A DNA stretch of 64,000 nt, taken from Lepturacanthus savala. Its lineage: Eukaryota > Chordata > Actinopteri > Scombriformes > Trichiuridae. Below are positions 1 through 9,900 of the stretch, piece after piece. The notes beneath the pieces are model-generated. The model made no database searches. It was given only the letters and a program-made list of their open reading frames with translations, and was not told the DNA's origin. Both the position numbers and the translations under genes were made by a program. Within the stretch, counting starts at the first letter, position 1; each line of letters opens with the position of its first letter. Location of the stretch: positions 21,936,575 to 22,000,574 of the forward strand of contig CM060466.1 of the NCBI GenBank assembly GCA_030544235.1, written 5' to 3'.

Positions 1-350
1 CATACAACTCGAGGGAACGTGAGTGATCGGAGTGAGTCAGGACAACATGATCGTCAGATGAGGAAAGACGAGCAGCTTCAGATCAGATGTTCAGAGTTTG
101 CGGTTGTTCAGCTGCTCGGGATGTTTCAACACTTCTGTCTTGAATGAGAATAGTTTCATACTATTCTTTGAAAAAGAGCCACACCCCACAGAAAAACGCA
201 CCATTTCTAATGATCAACATTAATTAATAAGGCCGAGATTATATCGAAGAACAGCAGCTTCATGAATCCTTTATAAACTATAGATCAGTAACATGATAAT
301 AAGGAAACACTGAAGGTTGCAGAGTTCAACAACATTTACAACTGCATATA

Positions 351-542
351 CACTACTCACAATAAGTTAAGGATATTGTGAGAGACTCAGTGGATTTCAT
401 GCATTTTTGTGGTGACTAAAATTAAACTAATGAAAACTGTTTTTTCTCATTCATCATTAGTAATCTGAAAGGGAACTTTTACTTATTTCATTAAATTCAC
501 ACCAAATAGAAAAAACACTATCCCTAACTTATTGTGAGTAGA

Positions 543-543
<1 letters not shown>
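351..543. mobile_element. Small inverted-repeat (MITE-like) element
   Basis: Terminal inverted repeats of about 25 bp face each other. The left end has CTACTCACAATAAGTTAAGG and the right end has the complement of CTACTCACAATAAGTTAGGG. TA dinucleotides lie outside both ends (349-350, 544-545), suggesting a mariner-like TA target, although the right flank merges into a TA microsatellite. There is no coding capacity. It sits in the presumed intron of the Ig receptor gene. Confidence 0.65.

Positions 544-628
<85 letters not shown>
544..628. repeat. (TA)n microsatellite
   Basis: An almost uninterrupted TA dinucleotide run of about 85 bp abuts the right end of the MITE-like element. The apparent Tyr/Ile-rich open frames on both strands here are products of the repeat. 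Confidence 0.95.
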
Positions 629-633
<5 letters not shown>

Positions 634-715
634 AAAGATGGTGGACTTGGTGCTTAGTGGGTGCACTAATGCTGAGGCACACACTAAAAGCCAAATTGAA
701 CAGAGAAACACTCAC

Positions 716-1072
716 CAGCAGCAACAAGGAGGAAGAATTCAGTCTTTCCAGGTACATGTTCATCTTCAGACAAAGGGTTTTCCACGATGAACTCGCAGCA
801 GTAGCGGTCGGTGTCCCCGGGGGTCAGCTTGGAGACGGTGACGTTCACAGCGTAGCTGCTGGGGTCTCCGCTCACACTGGTGCGGTTTTTATCCAGGTTG
901 TTGCCCACGGAGAACTCGCTCCTGGTGTACATGAAGAGGACTTCACTAGGATGCAGCCATCTGCGCTTCAGGTACACACCGACGGGCGGGGTGCTTCCTC
1001 CGCGCTCAGTCACACAGGGAAAGACCACGGAATTCCCCTCGTGCACCTCAATGAACTGGATGTCGCCGCACA
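716..1072 (-). CDS. Ig receptor exon 2 (V-set domain)
   Basis: The acceptor is CAAG and the donor GTGAGT; the exon is 357 nt (2 + 118 codons + 1), so it is a symmetrical phase 1-1 Ig-domain exon. The encoded domain starts CGDIQFIEVHEGNSVVF and ends KTEFFLLVAAG. A J-like end (VPGKTEFFLLV) follows the YCC motif. Confidence 0.8.
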
Positions 1073-1894
1073 CTTGACAGAAACAACAGGAGAAAAGGTC
1101 ACAAGGTCATACGCTACCTATCAAAAGTTTGGGGTCACCCAGACACTTTTGTGTTTTCCATGAAAAGTCACATGTTTATTTACCACCATGAGTTGTAAAA
1201 TGAATAGAAAATATAGTCAAGACATTGACAAGGTTAGAAATAATGATGTGACCTTATGAACGTGATGCTCCAGATACTGAACCTGCTTGAAGGAAAGGTC
1301 AGTTTTCTAGCTTTTCTAACCAGCTAAACTGTTTCCAGCTGTGCTAACATGATTGCACAAGGGTTTTCTAATCATCCATTAACCTTCTGATGCAATGAGC
1401 AAACACATTGTACAATTAGAACACTGGAGTGATAGTTGCTGTAAATGGGCCACTATACACATATATACAGTATGTTGCACCAAAAACATTTGCAGTTTTA
1501 CCACATTAGAAATGTATAGAGTGTATTTCTGATTAAAGTTATCTTCATTAAAATAAAAAGCAATGCTTTTCTTTAAAAAATAAGGACATTTCTAAGTGAC
1601 CCCAAACTTTTGAATGGTAGTGTAAGTTAAAGCTGGAGTCAGGTGAGGAAATCAAATTAATTGAAATTAGTCCAAAAGTTTCAAAAGAAAAATTTGTTTT
1701 AGAAATGTTTCTTCACCTATTTATTGTGCTTAAATTAGAAGAAAAACATTTATCATCTCTAACTACATTAGAAACAAGCCAGCAAACAATATAAAGCTGC
1801 AGCTTTTAACCACAGACCAAATCTTACCAAATCGGCTGTGTGTGATGAGCAGAGTCCAGAGACAGGTCAGGTGCAGGGTTCCGCTCATCCTCAT
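716..1894 (-). CDS. V-set immunoglobulin receptor, CD7-like (5' part only)
   Basis: Two coding exons, 1828-1894 and 716-1072, join in phase 1. The first gives a start Met and a hydrophobic signal peptide (about 22 residues), the second a single V-set Ig domain ending in a GTGAGT donor. In the domain, the B-strand Cys lies in VVFPC and the F-strand Cys in DTDRYCC, with an additional adjacent Cys. The usual C-strand Trp is absent; the segment reads VGVYLKRRW, similar to the GIYLRQ segment I recall in mammalian CD7. One N-glycosylation sequon, NRT, and another, NVT, are visible. A type I surface receptor of leukocytes is inferred. The transmembrane and cytoplasmic exons must lie below 716 or outside the window and were not identified. 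It could instead belong to another fish Ig receptor family; V-set identity is firm, the CD7 label is not. Confidence 0.7.
1112..1622. mobile_element. Tc1/mariner-like non-autonomous element
   Basis: The left end (TA, then CGCTACCTATCAAAAGTTTG) and the right end, which reads CACTACCATTCAAAAGTTTG on the complementary strand, form inverted repeats continuing with GGGTCAC. TA lies outside both ends (1110-1111 and 1623-1624). The interior is AT-rich with no transposase frame. It lies in the intron between the two Ig receptor exons. The terminus resembles one recalled from many vertebrate Tc1-family elements. Confidence 0.75.
1828..1894 (-). CDS. Ig receptor exon 1 (signal peptide)
   Basis: Reading on the minus strand, the exon opens MRMSGTLHLTCLWTLLITHS and ends after one base of the next codon at a GTAAGA donor. 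A second in-frame ATG two codons downstream could also serve as start. The hydrophobic core and small residues near the end fit a cleaved signal peptide, and the phase-1 ending is typical of Ig-domain genes. Confidence 0.7.
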
Positions 1895-2560
1895 CACTCT
1901 CTCTTCCAGAAGACAGTAATTTTGAGATCCTGAGGGGAAAATCAGTCCTGAACCATGTCAGCACAGATGTGAAGACCCAGGACTGATGTCAATATTTGAT
2001 TTTACTGCAAATGAAACCAAGAGGAACTCCTTGAAGCTCCTCCTTCAAACCTCAGGGTGGAGGAAGCACAGTGCTGCATTAACACACTTGTGATGTATCT
2101 GACATCAGCTTTTTCTGAGGGAATTTGGTAATAAATTGAAAATGGAACCACGCAGAGGCAGAAAGTTGAAGGAAGATCAAAATAAGAAGGGTTCATCGAG
2201 GATTAACTGCACAACTGCTCAGTTATCTTGTTTTTACTCTTTTACTTGAAATTGTCACACATATCTTTGTTTTGCATATGCAAGAAGGCCACTTGTTTCT
2301 GAACAGGATGTGTTTTTTGTGTGTTAAGACTATTATTTACAACACCGGACAGAAGGGAAACTCTATAAAAGGCCTGTTGACTGAAGCCTGTTCTGCAAAG
2401 ATAAGATGCACTTGATTCTGACTTCATTCATAAAAAAACAAACTTGAAGCTCGACTGCTCCGAGACCTGACTTGAGACTTGGAAGAAAGAAAATTCATAT
2501 CTCATGTATTCTCTCAAATAATAATTGCATATCTTTACCATTATTTGTCCTGTGGATTAA

Positions 2561-3378
2561 CCCATAAGAACCCAGACCCATGATGGAGGATATAAAACAG
2601 ACCACATGGAACACATTTTGTAACATTGGGTGTTTGTTAAATTTATTACTCATTTGAGAATGAATCAGCTTGGCAGTTTTTTTTTCTTAGTAGCGCACAT
2701 TTTGTCTTTTTATGTGCAGCTGAGGTGAATTCAGGCTCCCAAAGATGTTCCTGGTGGACAGAGAGAACGGCTCTGCCACTCGACTTGAATTGTATAAAAA
2801 AGACTTTATTAAAACAAAACAAGTGAGTTATACGGACGTTCTGCAGCTTGTTTTGGGGAAAACAGCCAAATGAAGAATTTCCCTCGTCTTCTCTGCAAAT
2901 TCACCTTCTAAAGAAGACTTTTATGCATAATCATAAACCACTGTTTTACATGCATAATTAGATCTGTAAACTTTATTCTTCTCTTTTTAGGGTAGAACAC
3001 GCCTTTCTACCTGACCTTTAACCGAAAGGAAGTGACTTACATGACAGTTGGTCTCACTGTGTCCAGCGGCTTCTTTTCAATTAAACATTACCCAATTCTA
3101 AACAGCTAAAATGCACAGGTCACATGTGCAGGATGCACCGAGATTCCTGGGATTTATGGTAACTTTGCAAACATCATACACAAAACATATATACTCTATT
3201 AACCCCTTTAGTATGTTCTTTTCAGTGTATCAAACAGTTCCAAGACATAACAGTTTCTAATTTTGCTGGTTAGGTTTAACAATATATTATTTTATGAATT
3301 AAGAATAAAGCTGTATGAGTCATTTTTCAGAACATTTAAAGGGGCGGTGAGACCAGGGTCGCTATGGGTGCTTATGGG
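2561..3378. mobile_element. piggyBac-like non-autonomous element (TTAA target)
   Basis: The element starts CCCATAAGAACCCA and its other end reads CCCATAAGCACCCA on the opposite strand. TTAA lies directly outside each end (2557-2560 and 3379-3382). TTAA duplication with CCC-starting inverted repeats is the hallmark of piggyBac-type transposition. The 818-bp body has no transposase frame, so it would be a deleted or MITE-type derivative. Confidence 0.7.
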
Positions 3379-5480
3379 TTAAAAAGGACATGGTCTCAGC
3401 TATGAAACAGATTATTACAGGTTTTAAGATACTCAAACATGGAAATATACAACTTGTAAATAACTTTTCAAATCATCTTTCGGAACACATGAACAGGAAA
3501 CCAATGTGGAATACTTTATTTCCACTAACTGCGTAGAGTGCTACTGTTCAAGACTTGCTGTGAGAGGCCCAGATAAGGGCTCTTCTCTATGAAATAAACC
3601 TAATTACATAATATCAGTGGCTGCTGATGAAGAATTTCTAATTGGCCTGAATTGCACTGTGCAATAATATTGAAGTGTGACACTACTGGTGCCTTTTCTA
3701 GCTCATAGCACGTCCGCCCTCATGCTTCTAACCACATGAGTTTTAAAAACAGCATAGTAAGTGTGTGACTAATTCCAAGAAAGGTTTTCAAATGAGCCCA
3801 TAAGATGCAGAAAGAAAAACAACCAACACACGCAGGAACATTTCAAATTTAGAGTTTAATACTTTATTTTCTTTGTGCAGTCTAATGGTTCTAGATTCTA
3901 GTGACACAGCAGGTATATTTAAATTCAGCTGAAACCATTACAGGAAGCATAAATTGTCCATAAAATATATTTTATGTACTGCAAGATGACCTTTAAATAG
4001 GTATATATTTAATTAAAATTAACATTCCTAATCATAAATACAAAGGAAAAAAATGAACTTATGATCTATAACTCATTTTCAGTTAGCCTTTTTATTTGAG
4101 AGGTTTCCGTTTTGAACTGACAACTTAATATTCTTGGTTAAAGTTGTAATATTTCTGAAAAATACTTTAACATCCGATATCTTATACCAGATTTTCTCAG
4201 GATTTGTAACATCTATTCAATAAGGGAACCATCATCCATCTGTGGTGGTTCTGAAACATCCAGACACCTAAATGATTCAATGTCAGATTTGAAGAAAAAC
4301 ACAGAGCAGCAAGATAATGCAATTATTCTACTTTATTCAATTTCCATTATGAAAAAAAAATAATTTGACTTTATTACGTCATATTCATTCCAGTAAATGT
4401 AAATGCTACAAGACAAGGTACTTAAACATTAAAGTCCACCCTGAAAGAGCACCTACAAGAAATATACTTCTCATGCTTAAGAGATTTTACTTTTGAAATG
4501 AAATTCATGTCTAGTTGTCTAGCATTTTTTTGAGCTTTTACTTTAACAATCATCCAAATACAAAAAAAAGAAAGAAAAAAAACACTGCTGGCAGTTGTGG
4601 TTTTCATTGCATTCGAAGTATCTGCAAGTACTGGAATATAACTGAGGTAAGTCTATGTGTGTTTGTGGTGCTCCATCAAAACCATCAAAATTCAACATTT
4701 AGTTTCAATATCTAACCCATAATCCATTTTGAGAAGTAAAACTAAAAAAGCATGCTGCAAAGTTACTTATTCACATTTCTTTTAACAACACACCACCTGG
4801 GTAAGTCTTAAATCATCTGCTGAATTTTAAGAACTTTTTATTAATTAATATATCATGTAACACACGGCCTATCATCCAGTTGTACAGTACAGACCCACAC
4901 TATAATAAACATCAGGTACTTACTGATTTTAACTGACCTGTCATGCCAGCTGAGTGGGTTTTAAGGCTGAAAAGCTGACATGGATGGGCTACAGACAACA
5001 AAAACAAATACAAAGCAGTAAGTGATAGAAGCAGAGGGGGGAAAAACTGTGTGCCACACTATAACACTGCTCCAGCTAAAACGCCACCATTTATTACTCA
5101 AGTGTGCACCAACAGGCTTAACGACAGACTCATCCTTGGGGTCACTGCAGTCTACATTTGTGTAGAAACAGGATGCTAGCAGATGATGGTGAAAAGAAAG
5201 GCGAGAAAGGATGAACTCAAAACCATCCAGCAACACAAATTAGCGCTGCAGTAAATACCAATCTGGCAAAGCTCAGGCTCTTAAGGTCATTAGGAGTATT
5301 AAGAGTTTTGATGCTGGGGATTAAGGGCTGTTCTGTTATATTTTTAGAAAGTGTCCCTGATCTTGTGTCCCTGTGTTAATTGTTGTAAATTTTTCTTGTA
5401 TGCCATATGTGTATATATCATCAAAATCATTGTTTTTCTCTTATTGTAAGCTTGAATAGTTTTATGACTGATCCTGCATT

Positions 5481-5498
5481 GGGGGGGGGGGGGGGGGG
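5481..5498. repeat. Poly-G run (18 G)
   Basis: Eighteen consecutive G occur in otherwise AT-rich DNA. Such runs are length-unstable and can be misassembled. Confidence 0.9.
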
Positions 5499-6211
5499 TT
5501 CACAAAATTTTAAAAATTAAAATTTAATAAAACTTAAAAAATCTGTACCATTCTACTGTGGTCCAATCATATGTGAAAACTTGAAAAAACTACCAATTTG
5601 ACACTTTGGAATTAAACTAGATGTTTCTATAAATTTTTTAATAAACCCAAATTTAATTTTTAAAAATGCACAAAATTGGTATTTCCTGCAGAGCTCCTGT
5701 ATTGTTGGGTATTATTTTGCTTACCCCATGTAGTACATTATAGGGGGATGATATTGACATATGAACAATATAAACATTTTACCATTCATGCATGTTTGAG
5801 TAGGTACAGACAAAAAAGTTCATTAGTCAGAGTCAATTTGGTTTCTTTCATTTCAAGTGTAAGTATCATCGTTTTAATCTGTAGTTCTTTTATGAGTCAT
5901 GTCATGCAGTATTTGGAACCAGAAGTTGGCCATCTCAGTTTTAGACATATGATTCATCACGATTTAAGCACTAGATATTTACTGTAACACAACTAATATA
6001 AAATATTTGTTATACTTTCATATCAGGTCTTTCAATAAATACATTACTACAATGTTAAGTGGTAAATGATGGCAAACTTGGTGTTAAAATACCTGATAAA
6101 ATCTTACAGTTAAAAATAACCTGAAGAGGTCTAGAAAATACACCAGTACAAACCTTCATGACTCACCTTCATGTACGCCAGGAAAAACCAGCATTGGATT
6201 TCAAGATGGAT

Positions 6212-6217
6212 TTTATT
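6212..6217 (-). terminator. znf207: Candidate polyadenylation signal of znf207
   Basis: The minus strand reads AATAAA about 620 bp downstream of the znf207 stop codon. This would give a 3' UTR of about 0.6 kb (6212-6833). It is the best canonical signal I noticed at a sensible distance; no transcript evidence was available. Confidence 0.45.
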
Positions 6218-6833
6218 ACAACAGATTCATAAAACATTACAAAGGATGCATACAGGTACCCTTTAGACCAGGAGATATTAAAACAAACCTGAAATAAGAA
6301 TAAAGCTAGAGACACAGATGAGTCATGGAGCCGTAACACTACTTAGTTGGAATCATATTTGACACTGAGACCCTCACCAACCAAGGTTGGGGACGCAAGT
6401 CCAACAGCACCTACGCGTGCTGTGAGGGCCTCAATCAATCTACCAATTAAACAAACAAAATAAAATTAATCAAATGTTTACAAGATAAACTTGCCTTTGT
6501 AAGGGGTTGGTACGTTCATGTAACTCCAGGAGCTTCAAAAGAAATATGAATCATTTTAACACACTTCACTTCTATAAACCTGAGTGAAACCTATGGGGAA
6601 AAAATATATCCTCACATGTAATCAAATAACAACGAGACAGCTGTCAGGAACTCATGTGGTGTTGGGCTGCTTTCCAATATGGATGTTACATTTCATGTCC
6701 ATGTGTTCTAATGAATTATTTGTCTTCACCACCACTGGTCTTACTGCTCTTTGCGGGCAGCTAGGTTTGAAAAAGCACAAGGATGAGAGAAAGGTGTTAA
6801 CCTCAAACCTAATGTGGTGGCTGCTTTGCTGCT

Positions 6834-6985
6834 TCAGTAGCGTCCAGCTGGAGACATGACAGGCGGCCTCATGCCCATGGGAGGGCCTCCCTGGTAAGGG
6901 GGCACCATAGGAGGACCCTGCCCATATGGAGGCATCCCTCCAGGCATGTAGCTTGGCATGCCCTGAGGAGGGGCACCATACTGAC
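6834..6985 (-). CDS. znf207: znf207 coding exon 11 (C-terminus)
   Basis: The acceptor is CTGCAG. The exon encodes GQYGAPPQGMPSYMPGGMPP, then YGQGPPMVPPYQGGPPMGMR, and stops after SPAGRY with TGA at 6834-6836. This matches the human C-terminal pattern ending GGRY. Confidence 0.94.
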
Positions 6986-9900
6986 CTGCAGAGTGGACAC
7001 AACACCTCACATTCAGTTTAACTGCAGTTTATAATATTATAGAGCTGGGTGATATGGCCCAAAATTCATATCTTGACTGACAACGTACAATATCTTGATA
7101 TTCGTTTCCTAAAGTAATAATAAAACAGACAGTCCTAGTTTGAGGCCATATATGACAAATCTAACACAAGCATGTTTATTAACATTCAGAACAGGATCAA
7201 CATGTACATGAAGTAGTGCAGGGAAAAACCAAATTACCAGCATAAATTTAATAAAGAAATTAATAAATAAAAGTAATTTTCTTTTTGTGCAAAATATGCA
7301 AAAACATACAGAGTAAAAACAACATGCACGCTTTGCACTTTTTCCAGTGCACTCAAGAGACATTTTTAGCAGTCAGCGTTTACATAATGGTGCGTAGAAC
7401 GTTAGCTTAATGCTATCAATTAGTTTACTCACATTAGGGACACCAAGTTGGCACTGGTCCAAATGAACTTAAGCTCAGGATATGTTGCGTAATATTAGCT
7501 GGCATCAATATATTGTGAACATCTGGTTAATCTATGTTAGTCTATGTTGAGTTATCTGAAGTTCATAACTTAAGCCTTTAACCTTTTCTCTGACTGGTAA
7601 GTTGCTACTTTACACGCCTCTGTCTCTCTGACCTGTTGCCTAGGTGCAACATACTAAGCAGATAGTTATCTTTAGTTTAGTTTTTGTTTTAAGACCAAAT
7701 AAGCACTATCGATATAAATCATATGACACAATCCTCTATAGTGCATAAGAAAAATATTGATATAGAGTAAAATCTCAACTTAGCCCAGCCCCATTAAATT
7801 ATTTTCTTTTGACTTAACAAAAATTGCAGTACATAATTGTGTTACTGTCTCCTGAAATTCTACATTTGGTGAAAAGGTCTGGATTTACTAATTTACACAG
7901 ACTGATTTCATATCAAGCTTGTCCTTACCATGCATGGGATGCCTCATGCCAGGCTGCTGAGGTGGCAGTCCTTGCTGCGGGGGCATCATGCCGCCGACAG
8001 CTGCCACTGGCGGAGCAGCCGCATGGGTCTGGCCCGGCCTGGGTATAAAACGCTGGTAACGGGGTAACTGGGACTTCATTTCCTCCTGTTGGCAGGGACA
8101 ACACACGAAGCAAACATTCAGGCTCGAGAACTACAGATTTGCCCCCTTACAGTACAGAGATAAATGCTCACAAAAACACTGAGAAACTGGGTACCAATGT
8201 TGGCGTGCCCTGATTTCAGACTGAGGACATTCAGATTCATCCTTCAACATGAACACAAAGGAGAAACTACCGAGTAAGAATATGCAAACTAAAAGCTATT
8301 TTTGACATTTGGCAGATATGAAAATGAATAAATATCTAATGTCATGCTTAATATATTCCTATTTTGAACAGCTCTCATGGTCAAAATACTGCAACGACCC
8401 ATTATCTTCTATTGCTAATTGTACTATTATATGTATCAGTCATTACTTACTGTGAAAAGGGCAAAATAGAAAGCTCAAGCAACTTACCAGTGAGATATCC
8501 TCATCAGGATGGATCAACTTACTAGTTGCACTCGTGGTGGTGAGCGTGGCAGGCTTACTGGTCACTGTGGCTGGGGGTTTGGCCACAGTGCTGCTAGAGG
8601 GGTTAGAAGAAGAAGAGGAGGAAGAGGAGGAAGAGACAGAGGGCTGGGTGTACGCAGGGAATGTTGCTTTGGGTGGGTCGGAGGAGGCGGAAGTGCTGTG
8701 GGAGTTTGATGCTGCAGCTCCTGAAGCGCTCTGCTGGGCCTGTGCAAACAGACAATACACATCACTGACTGGTGAATGGAAAACAAAAACAAAAAACAGC
8801 ACATTCATCTTTCCAAGAGTCTAACGATTTTACATTTGAAACAATCATTATGTAACAAATCAATTTGAGAAGTATAAACATTCAAAAAACGTAAACATTC
8901 AATTCAAGAATGTTTAAAAGCTTTTGGTCACTCTGGTCTGCAGAAAATTAAATCTATCCTTTGTACCTGAAGAGTAAATTAAATATCAGATGAAACAAGT
9001 CCTGAGAAAAGTATAATCAACCGTGTCAATTCAGACATTTAGAATTTAGATTGGTGGATGGAGGGGTGCGACAATAAGTCATGTACTGCTGCAAGCTAAA
9101 GTTGTTTAAAGCATGATGGGTAGTCATTACAGAATTCATGCTTCAGAAGTTTGGAGGTGCAGATGATGTAAACTAAACTCCATTTAAATCCCTTGTTATG
9201 CCTCAATCTGTGTTAATTAAACAAAGCTCATGCACAGTCAGACACAAGCAGTATGCCAGTTCTCGTCAGGGATAATTATCCCATTATGATCAATGGAGCC
9301 AACATGCTCATGTCGATGTGCGAGTAGGCTAAAAAAGCAAATCCTGTAAGTGTACAACTTTATGATCTACAGGCAGTTAATAAATAAGCATCATGCAGCT
9401 ACCACAGCCCAAGTCAAAGTCCTGTCTGTGAGCGTACTTGTGGAGTGTTAGGGAAGGGAGGCTGGGAGGAGGCAGACTGAAGGTCTGCAGGTGGAGAGGA
9501 AACAGCTGCTGTGCTGCTGTGAACACCAGAGCCCATCTGCAGCATGACGGAAAGGAGATCACAGCGTTGGCACGGCACATGTCCACATACTCTACCCAAA
9601 TAGGGATGGGAATCGTTTAGATCTTATCGATGATGATGCCATTATCAGTCCCGCTTATCGGTTCCTGGTGGACTCTGAATGGGGATTTGTATGTGAGGTT
9701 GAGAGCGTCTACCAACTCCCTACAGAATGTTGTTTTGTAAATGAAGCAGAACTACTCTGAGTGTGTTGGAACACATAAATGGAAGCTATGCACCTTGATG
9801 TAATAATGGAGTCTTTTCCAAAAAAAATTGAATATCAAGTAAAAGATAGTTCCATAAATCCTTTGCAAAAACTTTCATAGATAACAATTACACACAAAGT

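Larger units (their letters stand above)
1895..6211. other. Intergenic stretch, no gene recognised
   Basis: This is the 5' flank of the Ig receptor gene and the 3' flank of znf207. It is AT-rich. The only structures I can support are the TTAA-flanked element at 2561-3378 and a run of 18 G at 5481-5498. Open frames here are short, with no recognisable domain. No psmd11-like exon, expected downstream of ZNF207 in mammals, was seen. Confidence 0.6.

Noticed and set aside
83..160. Possible last exon of the Ig receptor (minus strand, 25 codons opening YETILIQDRSVE, after a TAG acceptor)
   Set aside because: The polypyrimidine tract is poor, no transmembrane exon was found between it and exon 2, and the open stretch is short enough to occur by chance.
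534..1163. 209-codon plus-strand open frame with a Tyr/Ile repeat
   Set aside because: It reads through the TA microsatellite and then runs antisense to the Ig exon; it is a shadow frame.
5676..5987. 103-codon plus-strand open frame
   Set aside because: Hydrophobic AT-rich translation without a domain, splice context or homologue that I recognise.
8534..8824. Plus-strand open frame with a Glu run
   Set aside because: It is antisense to znf207 exon 9; the Glu run mirrors the Ser run on the coding strand.
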